64,000 bases of DNA from Druceiella hillmani (Eukaryota; Arthropoda; Insecta; Lepidoptera; Hepialidae): NCBI GenBank assembly GCA_039881145.1, contig JAYKKI010000040.1:2446001-2510000 (forward strand). The letters are read 5' to 3'. The notes below the pieces were generated by a model that did not search any database, had not been told where the DNA came from, and saw only the letters and a program-made list of their open reading frames with translations. The position numbers and the translations under genes were made by a program. Below, one piece after another: positions 39,445 to 49,530 of the stretch (position 1 is the first letter of the stretch; every line of letters starts with the position of its first letter).

Positions 39445-39485
39445 CCACCTGAAGATGTTGTAATACAACGAAACCTAGGTCGTGG
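39445..39485 (+). ncRNA. Hammerhead ribozyme-like motif 1a
   Basis: The core reads CTGAAGA (39449-39455), one extra T, a stem-loop gttgt-aat-acaac (helix II), GAA, then ACCTAGGT (self-complementary, helix III) and C at 39481, giving the GTC cleavage triplet. The flanks CCAC (39445-39448) and GTGG (39482-39485) form helix I. All invariant core residues of a type I hammerhead are present. The extra U after A9 is an exception to the consensus, though insertions there are known in some viroid-like hammerheads. Predicted cleavage is between 39481 and 39482. The very short helix III suggests action as a dimer, as reported for newt satellite and Penelope-type hammerheads. Confidence 0.65.
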
Positions 39486-39568
39486 TAAAAAAATTAAAAA
39501 AGTAGAAATAATACTACATCACGTAGTTGGTAACAGGTGGGCTATTAGCAAAGATCTTTGCTAATAGC

Positions 39569-39609
39569 CGACCTGAAGATGTTGTAATACAACGAAACCT
39601 AGGTCGTGG
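39569..39609 (+). ncRNA. Hammerhead ribozyme-like motif 1b
   Basis: Same core as motif 1a, exactly 124 bp downstream: CTGAAGA at 39573, GAAAC, ACCTAGGT and C at 39605. Helix I is weaker (CGAC against GTGG, one mismatch). If both copies cut, a 124-nt RNA would be released. Confidence 0.55.
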
Positions 39610-39668
39610 TAAAGAAATTAAAGAAAGTAGAAATAATACTACATCACGTAGTTTCATTTAATTGTGAA

Positions 39669-40035
39669 CAATGAATTTCTACAAAATTAACTCCAAATAT
39701 ATTCAATATGATATTTACTAAAAGTATAATATTACCGTTAGTTTTACTCTAATTTATTTTACCAAAAACAATTACTTAGACATAAGTTAATTTAATGTTA
39801 GATTTTAAATGAAATGAGTATTGTATCTACAAAATTTGATTTACAAAACTTATTATTGTTCATAATTTCGACATAAATGAAAGAAAGGAGAAATATATTT
39901 ATATCCTCCCCTTTTTAGTAGAACCCATTTCCAAAACAAAATGAAAATAACATGAAACCAGTTAGGTCAGCCACTGTCATTTACTAAACATTATTCGAAC
40001 TTTATTCTCGTAAATAGTCTATTCAGTTATAACGA
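39669..40035. other. AT-rich spacer
   Basis: Nothing recognised. Confidence 0.5.
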
Positions 40036-40340
40036 ATATACGAATCCGCGCGCCTGGCCGCAAGCTTTCCAAAGCTTTCGAAATGAATAGAACATTAGGG
40101 TGTCGCCCGTAACGCGATGGTGCGGCCAAGTTGGTATTTCGCGGTATTAAAATTCACAAAATACCGCGGCGCCAAAATTTAATTGAATTAACGTTTCAAA
40201 CACACGTTTTTCGTTCCAATTAATATGTAAATGAGTTACCGCCCAAAACCAGAAATGAAAAGAGACGTTAAATTTAATCGTTGAGCTAGATGCCGACAAT
40301 ACGTTCGTTTTACGTAAATAATTTGTGGCAGTTAATAATT
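40036..40340. other. CpG-rich block with short hairpin
   Basis: GC-rich complex sequence (cgaatccgcgcgcctggccg, ggtgtcgcccgtaacgcgat) with an inverted repeat cgcggtatt (40140-40148) / aataccgcg (40160-40168). No gene recognised; candidate regulatory element. Confidence 0.4.
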
Positions 40341-41514
40341 GGTTTGGAACTCAACGAGTCGCCTAACCGATATAACACGTAGTTTAGTCATATAATGAAA
40401 ATGGTTCATGTTAACATTTTCATTAAGTGGGATAAAATATCACGTACTTCTATAGAAAATTATGTGTGCTATAAGAAATTATCTTAGTTACATAATAATC
40501 ACAAATTTAACATAAATTAATTTTTCCAGCACGTAATGAGCTAATTGTAGAAACCGAATAGTTCTCTATATATAATATACTATATGCTCTGTGTTAAGAA
40601 GCTTCAAAATTTAAGAATAGCAGTAAATCCTAATGAATTACTGTTAAATATCCTATGAATAATACCTAGCATACTTTCATAAAAAAATTACATAAAAAGT
40701 ACTTCTTATAATTTATATAATACGATTATAACTATGCACATCATATTAAAATTATTTATTGGGAAATGTAATACACCAGATCAATTTCAATAAAAACTTA
40801 AAGTTACAATTCACTTTAGTTGGAAAGATAATTAACCACTTGCTCGAAAGATAAAGAAACAAAAACCGACCAATCGCATGTCGAAACGCATAAAAAGAGT
40901 CCACATTCTGTTGTTTTATGCATTCGTAGTCAGTAGCTATCTACGTCCCTAGTTCCTAGCTGTCTACCTACATAACCTGAAACTGTTAATGTAAGTTAAC
41001 TGAAATAATTCTAATTAAGTAGTTTTGAAAAATTAAAGAAGGGGGCATATTACACATCATTTTGAAGCTTAATATTTCATAAGCGGGGGTTAAAAATGAA
41101 AAACGATAAATGGAAACTAATTTCATTTTGAAAAATCAAGCCAAAAAACCACGCACCTGGAAAGAAAATTGTCCAGTCCCACTTAAATGCTTGGAGAGGA
41201 ATATTAATTGTTTTTATATACTATTGCATATTAATAAATTTACCCATCTGAAGCATCTCTTTGGAAAATCAATTTGAACCTTTGAAATTTTTGGGCAATT
41301 TTTTGTAACTGAACTTTTTATTTTATTCTATTTTCATATCACTTTCAATGTACTTAAAAAGAAAATGTTTTTTAAAATTGTTTATATTTTTTGGAATTAT
41401 CATATTTTATATGTTTCTATCTCTTCATTATTCAGATTGATACTTAACTTACTTAAATTATTTGTTAATCTAAGTATTTATGTATTGAATAAATTTGGGG
41501 TTAATTTTGTAGAA
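40341..41514. other. AT-rich noncoding stretch
   Basis: Nothing recognised. The 75-codon frame at 41365-41592 runs into the next element and is Phe/Ile/Leu-rich. Confidence 0.5.
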
Positions 41515-41706
41515 ATTCATTATTCACAATTAAATGAAACTACGCGATGTAGTATTATTTCTACTTTCTTTAAGTTCTTTACCACGACCTAGGTTTCGTT
41601 GTATTACAACATCTTCAGGTGGACTATTAGCAAAGATCTATTAGAAAGAATCTGCTATTAGAAAGAAAGTAGAAATAATACTACATCACATAGTTTCATT
41701 TAATTC
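41515..41706 (-). mobile_element. Hammerhead-bearing repeat, element 2
   Basis: Starts cacaattaaatgaaactacg, holds one hammerhead-like motif on the minus strand, then gtggactattagcaaagatc, a short local duplication (ctattagaaagaa twice), and ends with an inverted copy of the outer end (agtagaaataatactacatc ... tttcatttaatt). The second, opposite-facing hammerhead seen in element 3 is absent, so it looks like an internally deleted fold-back. Confidence 0.68.
41582..41622 (-). ncRNA. Hammerhead ribozyme-like motif 2
   Basis: On the minus strand: CCAC, CTGAAGA (41618-41612), helix II gttgt-aat-acaac, GAAAC, ACCTAGGT, C at 41586, then GTGG. It is identical to motif 1a across the core, including the extra T after A9 and the GTC triplet. 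Confidence 0.65.
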
Positions 41707-42179
41707 TAAGTATTTATAGTCTAAGCTACCTATTAATGTAACCAAATTCACAATGATGACGTGTTCTCCCTACGTGTAATCTTGGTGCACAATTTAAATG
41801 GAAATGGTACCTTTCCTATGGATTCTAGATGTAATTATGGACGACTATCCGAAATTTCACAATCACGTCATCGAAATCTATCAGAAGCTCTACGGGGTAA
41901 TAATATTTCTCAAGCGGTTTCCAAGATTTTCATGGTAATGAGGATATTGTGACTTTGTATACCTCTCTAGCCTACAATTTCCTTTAAACCAATGCTATCA
42001 TCTCATCTCCGCATGAAGTAACTTAATTACTCATATTGGAGAAAATATCAAAAAGTTTAATAGATTGTTATGTAAAAATTTTTGTTTTCCTTCGCACTTT
42101 ATAATGGATATGGTCGGATGTAATTCCCTACAACTCCGGCGGAAATTACTTTTGATAATACACTTTTTTAATATTAGAT
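41707..42179. other. AT-rich noncoding stretch
   Basis: Nothing recognised. The 63-codon frame at 41761-41952 has no motif. Confidence 0.5.
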
Positions 42180-42365
42180 AATTGCAATGATCACACCTCT
42201 ATTGCTTTACACCCCTAATTGTTGCGTGAGTGGATGCCATAGCTTATTTCATCCGCCTAGAGCACGCACGTAATTCCGTAGCACTCATCTATTTTTCACG
42301 CATTTACGTCGATTGATGCGGCATTGCGAGAGGCGGCCAATCTTAACATTTTTTTCTGCTCCATT
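42180..42365. other. CpG-richer block
   Basis: Contains gtgagtggatgccatagctt, catccgcctagagcacgcac and cattgcgagaggcggccaat. It reads like either a decayed dispersed repeat or a conserved noncoding block; no frame or repeat family settles it. Confidence 0.35.
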
Positions 42366-43445
42366 GACAACTCTAGAAATGCGATTATAGAGTTTCTTAG
42401 TAGCACACGATTGATATTAACATCTAACGGTTTTGTTGAATGGAAGAGACTGCTTATGATACTTAAACACTGATATAGATAATTTTTCCAAATGTGGCTT
42501 GAGGATAAATGAACAAATGAACAAAGATGAAATTGATAAATATACGTATATTTTAAAAGCCAAACACGTAATCCTTTCTATGATTTGGATGTCAGCGTCT
42601 CTTTAACGTAATATAAACACGTATAATACTCACTGAACTGAATTTAACAGTCTTATCTTACATTTATTACCAACCGTAAGCGTTTATCTGATCTGATTAT
42701 GCACATATTTCTCTCCAGCTCTTGTAATAACATTTATTTAAAGAAAAGGAGAGAAAAATGATATAAAGACAGAGTATGTAAAAGATAAACAAAACGGTAG
42801 AAAACACAAATAATGTTGTTTCTAGTATATATCATTTTATAAACCTGATATAATTTTATAAAAATGGCACACAAGATTAATGGCTCGTTCATGAACATAG
42901 TGGAAAAATTATAAGATACAGAGAAAAACACAGACTTTTATTTGGACCAAATTTAATACAGTCGTTTTCATATGTAAAAAATAAAATATTTATTTCGCCT
43001 TAATGGGAAATACCGCGATAAGAAAAAAAACCAATACATCATCTTTAGAATTCTGTATCCAAAGGGTCTGAGCGAAACGGTTATGTTTTATAAACACTGT
43101 CTGTCCGTTAATATCTCCAAAGGCTTTAGTTTCTAATTGAAATAAGATAAAAAGTTCTTTTTTTGTCGCTACTTGTTTAATTTATTTTTCACTGAAAAAC
43201 AACGATTTGGTGGACTATCATACTTGCCATTTTCAGACTCGTTTCGTTATGCGGTTTGTTTCAAAAACTCTGTTACTTAGTAAAGGTGTAATTCGGCTCG
43301 AATATTTATAATATCCTGTAATTAAACATCAACTAAAGGGACTAAAAGGGTGAAGATTAAAATAGAAAAAATTGATGATTAATGAAATCAAAGTATTTTT
43401 GAGAAATTAATGATATTGTTATGCATGTGGAAGATAGCCTCATAT
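42366..43445. other. AT-rich DNA, possible retroelement scrap
   Basis: Around 43070-43150, aaacactgtctgtccgttaa resembles decayed arthropod retroelement sequence. Otherwise nothing. Confidence 0.4.
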
Positions 43446-43449
43446 GCCT

Positions 43450-43640
43450 ATACTGCCTAGTACAGGCAGTATTTTATATGGTAAAAAATAATATTAGTAT
43501 TTGTAAATACTCAGTTTAAAGGAAATACTGTGTGCCTAATACTGTGTAATATATCAGATGTAAACGGAATACTCACGAGTATTCCGTTGTATACACACGA
43601 TTATTCGTCCGACGAATACTCACGAGTTTGAGTTCTATTC
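43450..43640. repeat. Cluster of short palindromes
   Basis: A stem atactgcct/aggcagtat with a 5-bp spacer lies at 43450-43472. A 22-bp near-palindrome cggaatactc.. lies at 43565-43586. The word aatactcacgagt recurs at 43569 and 43614. These may be sites for proteins or footprints of fold-back insertions; unknown. Confidence 0.6.
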
Positions 43641-43789
43641 GTATTTCCAAATTAAATTATATTTTTTATTCTGTTCTTCTGCTAATTTATTTTTTTTTAT
43701 AATCATATAGATAATATCATACATAACGTTTGAAAATAAGACTATTTATTCAAAGAAATATTTTACAACCTTTTTAAGGCAGATTTTAT

Positions 43790-44640
43790 GCTATCGAGTA
43801 ACGTGTAAGTTTATGAGTAAAAAACATCGAGTTTCGCCCTTAAAGAATTTTTCTATTTTCAAAATCCTACATGTTATTTCAAATGATGAAATATGCCCGT
43901 ACCAAGTTTCACATTCTATGCAAACGTTTAAACACCACCATCTGTTGACCTGTTGTATTACTGTATGTTTGTTAATCATTAAACAAATACTGACTTTTAT
44001 TCTAGGGTAATTGTTATTTCCGGAGTTAAAAGCATACATCATGTTATTTCGAAAGTTAAACCAGGTTTACACAACATTTCATGAAAATCTGTTCAGACTT
44101 TTAAGCACCACTATCTATTGACATGTTGCATTATTGTACATTTATTATTAAATAAAAAAAGCCCAGATTTTCATTGTCAAGTGATTATGTTATTTACAGA
44201 GTTAAAAAGGATACATGTTATTTTGAATGATGTACTAGGTCTATACAATATTTCATGAAAATCTGTCCACACGTTTAAGCATCATCATCTAGAGACATGT
44301 TGCATTACTGTACGTTTATTATTAAGTAAAAAACACCGAGTTTCATTGCAGAATAATTATGTTATTTTCATAGCTAAAAAGTATCCATATTATTTTGAAT
44401 ATTATACTGGGTCTATACACCGTTTCTTTCATGACAATTTTTTCCAGACTTTTAAGTACCACCTTCTGTTGACATTTTATATTACTGTATATTTATAATT
44501 AAGTAAGAAACACCAAATTTAATTATAGAGTAAATAAGTTATTTCCAGAGTTAAAAATCATGCATGTTGTTTCTAACGATAAACTGGGCCTAAACAATGT
44601 GCTGTGTGTTTAATAAGAATTTTCTCGAAGGAATAAGATT
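43790..44640. repeat. About 174-bp degenerate tandem array, five units
   Basis: The word atgttattt or a variant recurs at 43871, 44041, 44215, 44387 and 44564 (170-177 bp apart). Shared words are tttcatgaaaatctgt, cttttaagcaccac, tgttgacatgttgcattact and aaacaccgagtttcatt. Units are 70-85 percent alike by eye. The phrase ttcatgaaaatctgttcag resembles a common insect non-LTR tail. Complementary open frames at 43791-44042 and 43813-44010 lie across a unit and lack motifs. Confidence 0.88.
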
Positions 44641-44689
44641 TCTCGAGGTAAAGAGTAACTTATGTAATTACTTTGTATAAAAAAATCAC
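44641..44689. other. Junction of two arrays
   Basis: Short AT-rich joint between the 174-bp and 114-bp arrays. Confidence 0.5.
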
Positions 44690-45560
44690 GCCGGTCTGTT
44701 GCTCCGTTGCAATGTGAAAGAAGGATAAATAAACTCACTTTTGCATTTGTACTATTAGAATAACATTTTGCGATTCACTAAATATCTGTGTGTAAAAAAG
44801 CACTTCGATGTTATACGCTGTTGCAACGTGAAAGAAGGATAAACAAACTCACTTTTGCATTTGTACTATTAGAATAACATTTTGCAGTTCACTAAATATC
44901 TGTGTGTAAAAAAGCACTTTGATTGTATACGCAGTTGCAACGTGAAAGAAGGATAAATAAACTCACTTTTGCATTTGTACTATTAGAATAACATTTTGCG
45001 GTTCACTAAATATCTGTGTGTAAAAAAACACTTCGATTGTGTACGCTGTTGCAACGTGAAAGAAGGATAAACAAACTCACTTTTGCATTTGTACTATTAG
45101 AATAACATTTTGCGGTTCACTAAATATCTGTGTGTAAAAGAACACTTCGATTGTGTACGCTGTTGCAACGTGAAAGAAGGATAAACAAACTCACTTTTGC
45201 ACTTGTACTATTAGAATAACATTTTGCGGTTCAATAAATATCTGTGTGTAAAAAAGCACTTTGATTGTATACGCTGTTGCAGCGTGAAAGAAGGATAAAT
45301 AAACTCACTTTTGCATTTATACTACTAGTTAGAATAAGATTTCTTGGTCCACTATATGTGTGCATAAAATTACTTCGATTCTTTACCCTATTGCAATGTG
45401 AAAGAAGGATAAATAAACTCACTTTTTCATTTATAGCACTAGTCCAAATAAGATTTCCTGATCCACTAACTATCAGTGTGCAAAAAATCACTCCGGTTAT
45501 CCAGATGCGACTTGAAAGAAGGACACACTTTCGCATTTATATTACTGAATATTTAGGTTA
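44690..45560. repeat. 114-bp tandem array, eight units
   Basis: The word gtgaaagaagg recurs at 44714, 44828, 44942, 45056, 45170, 45284, 45398 and 45512 (ttgaaagaagg in the last), exactly 114 bp apart. Units share aaactcacttttgcatttgt, actattagaataacattttg and aatatctgtgtgtaaaaa. The last two or three are the most diverged. The unit resembles the terminal part of a common insect non-LTR tail (gtgaaaga.taacaaac ... cactttcgcatttatattac, which the last unit matches best). Because 114 is divisible by three, open frames run through on both strands; I do not regard them as genes. Confidence 0.95.
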
Positions 45561-45747
45561 AACATGCTAAGTTTGGAAGTCGTTGGTTACTTTGTTGCGG
45601 AGTTATTAGACACAATACAAAGTAACTTTCGTATTTGTGATATAAATGGGGATTTCAATGTTATCCACCTTTTCCAAAATTTTCATATAATTCCGTTATA
45701 GGTAATGAAAATGGGACATACATATTTTTTATATAAATATATACAAG

Positions 45748-45750
<3 letters not shown>
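45561..45750. other. AT-rich spacer
   Basis: Nothing recognised. Confidence 0.5.

Positions 45751-45790
<40 letters not shown>
45751..45790. repeat. (TA)n microsatellite
   Basis: About 20 ta dinucleotides. Confidence 0.95.
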
Positions 45791-45792
<2 letters not shown>

Positions 45793-45879
45793 AATATATT
45801 GAAATACAGCAATGTAAAATTTGTATTCGAAAACGCGACCTGGTTCTTTTATATTTTAAACATCTCGTTTGCACGACCA

Positions 45880-46200
45880 CGGCTTAATTAACTGGGTCCC
45901 GCGAGCCTCGAGCCAGTCATCCTTCGACTCCATCTTAATGTTACTTTTGGGAAATATATTTCCATAACCTCATTACCCCGCCGGCTAGACTCGCCGGCGT
46001 CGCGGCCAGTCTCCGAGAAGACGACGGGCACATTATCCGGATAAGCCGGATAATTGTTATATCTCGTAATCGCGAAGACCATCGGGTGTAATCCGCTATA
46101 ATTGAATCTCCTTTGTGTCGGAGACTGGCGCGACCACGAACACGGGTGTCTGAGGAGTGGAATGGTCGTTGCAATGACGGACGGTGATTGTAGTTACATA
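45880..46200. other. CpG-rich island with nested inverted repeats
   Basis: Composition changes abruptly (ggtcccgcgagcctcgagcc, cgccggctagactcgccggc). Inverted repeats are nested: ccggc/gccgg at about 45980-45997; gtcgcggccagtctccga (45999-46016) against tcggagactggcgcgac (46118-46134); and attatccgg/ccggataat (46032-46054). A 100-codon minus-strand frame (45941-46243) has no recognised domain. Candidate regulatory element or remnant of a GC-rich insertion. Confidence 0.45.
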
Positions 46201-46291
46201 TTTGCATATCATTTTTAGTGTTTCTTTCGTTAAAGGAAAACAAGAAGAAATAATATAAGATATTTTTTTTGGATTTTCAGCTTTTTCGACT

Positions 46292-46342
46292 GTTATAGGG
46301 CGAATTAATTTAATTAATTCGCCCTATAACGCGGTATACCGC
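46292..46342. repeat. 39-bp near-perfect palindrome plus 12-bp palindrome
   Basis: 46292-46330 begins gttatagggcgaattaat and ends with its reverse complement, broken only at the centre. Immediately after it, gcggtataccgc (46331-46342) is a perfect palindrome. Together they would make two adjacent cruciforms. Confidence 0.9.
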
Positions 46343-46594
46343 CAAATGGCTTAATTTTCTATCCATAATTTTTCATTATAATAAGAAAAACTTTGTTTCA
46401 GTAAAATCTTTAGTAAAAAAATTACTAATATAACTAATAACTATTATATTCCAAGTATAAAGTACACATGTACTTATTAACGTAGATAGACGAGTTTATT
46501 GCTTTCTTTACTACCTAGAACAATGTTGACCTGAAACATATAGCAAAGGTGTGTCCGAATATTTCATGAAATTTTGGATGCTTGATTTGTAAGA
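46343..46594. other. AT-rich spacer
   Basis: Nothing recognised. Confidence 0.5.
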
Positions 46595-46840
46595 GTCGCC
46601 GACGTGGTGTATTTGATAGAACACAAGCTTACGGCTTTTGAAAGCGCAGTGCACCAAAGGATTCGACTTTCGGCCACTCATCGAATCGAGTGATGTTGAT
46701 AATGCGGAATCCGAACCGGAAGCCGCACCATTGCTAGGTGAACTACGCTAGCTACGATTATGGATACACCTCCAATGATATTGTCCATTGGGAGAGGCCT
46801 ATGTGCAGTAGTGCACCAAGACAGGCTGTTGATAGTAATA
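46595..46840 (+). mobile_element. tRNA-derived SINE-like element
   Basis: The head has an A-box-like tggtgtatttgatag (about 46605) and a B-box-like ggattcgactt (46659-46669) at about tRNA spacing. The tail has cattgggagaggcctatgtg, then cagtagtgcacc and aggctgttgatagtaata. The tail matches my memory of a very common insect non-LTR/SINE 3' end (gggagaggcct.tg..cagcagtgg ... aggctgatgatgat). A SINE is copied by the machinery of a partner LINE that recognises the shared tail. The copy is decayed, without clear target-site duplications. Confidence 0.65.
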
Positions 46841-48170
46841 CATATTTATGGTGCTAAATGGTGATAAAGCTTATTTAAAGAATAATTTAGAATACTTTTA
46901 TATTTTTGTTGACGCAAAGGGATAACTTGCGATCCAGAACATACAATATGATGCAATATATTTTTACTACTATGGGATTCCAAAAAGATTAGAACGTCTG
47001 ATTTATAAAAGGCGAATAAGCTTTTACAAAGCTTATTTAATATTTTTTCGAATTGTCAATGTCCTGTTGAATAGTTTAAATATTTTTGTAAACTATTTTG
47101 TGTTTATTAAAAGTACCTTATATTTTTAGTTTTTAATCTAAGATAGAATATAAATATTTCCTTTTTACACACACACGTGCTTTACAATCGTAAAAATATA
47201 AATTATCCAGTTATGTTACTTTTTTTAAAGTTGCATCAAGATTTTTTAAGTAACAAGTGACATTTAACTGCAAAAATCAGATCAGGGAAACCTGAAACTC
47301 ACAATCTTGTGATAAGATATATGCAGCATGTAATAAAACCATCTGACAATAACAATAATTTTAACTCATCTGTTTATCATCTGTATTAACCAATATGACA
47401 ATGAGCACGTAATAAATATATTTATTCCTATTTGATTACAAATAGTTTTAATAAATGAGTTATCTATTTGAATAATTACATCATATGAAAATAATTTTGT
47501 GGATAAACTATTCTCGATGACAGTTTTAGTTTCAGGTAAAATTTAAGAAAAAATGCTCGAATAGAGTTAAAATGATATAATCATTAAAAGGTAATTTTAT
47601 AGTTGACAATAAAATATTCTAATACTGGTTATAACTTTTACTGTAGAATATATTTTTTGTAATGAAAAAACGTAATCTTTTGCCACTGTGAAAATTATAC
47701 CATTACATCATTTATGTACGTGATGTTGATAGTTTAGATAAAAATACTGTTTGAAATATAAATGAGTAATCATTAATTTTTATTAAAAAAGTAATACAAT
47801 TATTAGAGGGATATTTGTGAAGGACTGTTTTTTGTAAATGAGATAAATACATTTATTTATTAAAGAAGATTATTCCACCAATGTATATTAATGAAACTAT
47901 TCAGATGTTTTAAAAATTTCGTTTTCAAAACAGACTCCATTTGATACAATCTTTACGTCTCAATTTGTCGATGAATCCTTTGTGAAAATCTTCTTACTTA
48001 AGACCATGATTATAGACCCTAAGGAAGAGTACAAAAAGAACGATCCTAGCGTCCTAGGTAAAAAGTTTCGCTGAAAAATAGGATTCAAACGTAACTTTGC
48101 ATGCCCTTATTGTATTTAAATTAAATCTTCCACTTTTCATGCAAATTTACAATAAAAGAAGGTTTTTGCA
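46841..48170. other. AT-rich noncoding stretch
   Basis: Nothing recognised. Confidence 0.5.
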
Positions 48171-48175
48171 TGCTT

Positions 48176-48220
48176 TGGCGTTCGGTTGGAACAAGAACTC
48201 GGGGTTCGTATCCCGGTCTA
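48176..48220 (+). mobile_element. SINE-head-like Pol III promoter remnant
   Basis: The sequence tggcgttcggttgg (A-box-like) is followed by gggttcgtatcccgg (strong B-box match GGTTCGNNTCC). The flanks do not fold as a tRNA, so a decayed SINE head is more likely than a tRNA gene. Confidence 0.4.
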
Positions 48221-49140
48221 TCTATTCACACAGTGTAAATATCCTTGATTCTTATGCAGGAAGTACAATACAAACTCACGTCTAAGCGTTAGAAGCGTAC
48301 TATTTAGCGGCTTAGAAATTAATTCTAGGCTTACGTCCTATGCAACTTTAATATAGATGAAATCGAAACTTAGAACGAAAATAAGAACAAAACTTTTAGC
48401 TGATCTCTTTTTAGAAAACTTATGAATTTAAATAAACAGTAATTATAATAAGATAGAAAGGATGAAAACTCCAGAGTTTTTCGTTTTCTCAATGTTCTAG
48501 TTATTTATGCCTACAAACTCTAGTGAGTTTTACAGTCATATTTACTTAATTGGATAGTTCATTATTTTACTCTAACATAATCAATTAAGTCACGATCACA
48601 GCACGAGATAATTGTTTTTATACGTATACTTGATACATAATAAATTTTTTAAAATAGCTAAATAAACGAGATGTGAAGAATTAGAATTGTATATCTACAT
48701 TAAAGCTAATATGAAGTAATATATAATTAGACATTTTTTGGAATAACGATTCCATTATTATATGCTTGTTTTGTTTCGAAATGCAACTATCGTTGCATAA
48801 TAAACATGATTTGTTTCTAAAATATTTCGAAAATGTCATAAAAAATATAAAACATGTTATTCTTTTTATTCTGAAGCTTATATTATACATGTTATAAAAT
48901 TAATAATAACTTAATATTTCAAATTTAGCTAATGATCTAATATTACAACAGGAACACACAATATATTATTAAAGAAGTTTCGCTATCGACATTACATTTG
49001 AAGCTTTTGAAGTACGGAATTCTAAGGAAAAACATTACTTTTGCTGTTTTATGATACTCTTATATATCTCTATAACCCTTCGTCTTACATTCTAAGTCAC
49101 TCTTAATGACTAATTAAATTCTATATAATCTTAGTGCTTG
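48221..49140. other. AT-rich noncoding stretch
   Basis: Nothing recognised. The minus-strand frame at 48681-48890 is low-complexity. Confidence 0.5.
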
Positions 49141-49530
49141 ACTTACAATCCACGTCACTTTGGTCTTTAACTTACATTCTACGTCATTTTTGGTTCTTAC
49201 CTTACATTCTATGTCATTCTTGGTGTTTAATTCGCATATTATATCACTTTTGTTTCTTAAATTACATTCCATATCACTTTTGGATTATAACTTACATTCT
49301 ATGCCACTATTGGTCCTTGACTTACATTCTACGCCACTTTTGCTTCCTAACTTATATCATATGTCATTCTTGGTGTTTAATTTTCATTCTATATCACTTT
49401 TGATTCTTAAATTACATTCTATGATACTTTTGGTGCTTAACTTACATTCTATGTCACTTTTGGTTTAAAACTTGTATTCCATGTGTCTCTTGGTGCTTGA
49501 CCTACATTCAACGTCACTTTTGCTTAATTA
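49141..49530. repeat. 30-bp degenerate minisatellite, 13 units
   Basis: The word cttacattct (or a variant) recurs every 30 bp exactly, from 49141 to 49501, each followed by a.gtcacttttggt.ctta. The phase is perfectly kept with no indels although bases vary. Since 30 is a multiple of three, two plus-strand frames stay open (49134-49403 and 49160-49468), giving repeating Leu/His/Ser/Phe peptides. I think they are by-products, but see the findings. Confidence 0.95.

Larger units (their letters stand above)
39417..39668 (+). mobile_element. Hammerhead-bearing repeat, element 1
   Basis: The element is bounded by ttcacaattaaa (39417-39428) and its reverse complement tttaattgtgaa (39657-39668). Inside are two direct copies of a roughly 100-bp module: gctaatagcc, hammerhead-like motif, then gtagaaataatactacatca and cgtagttt. 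Between them lies an inverted piece (caggtgggctattagcaaag, 39534-39553) of the module start, making gctattagcaaag/atctttgctaatagc palindromic. Elements 2 and 3 share the module. The known relatives I would compare are Penelope-like elements and retrozymes, whose terminal repeats carry type I hammerheads. No reverse transcriptase is present here. Confidence 0.7.

Noticed and set aside
45231..45561. Complementary open frames of about 100 codons across the 114-bp array
   Set aside because: The period is a multiple of three, so a frame open in one unit stays open in all. Both strands are open and neither product has a known domain.
48176..48220. A true tRNA gene
   Set aside because: The B box is good, but no acceptor stem or anticodon arm of the right spacing can be drawn; a SINE-head remnant is more likely.
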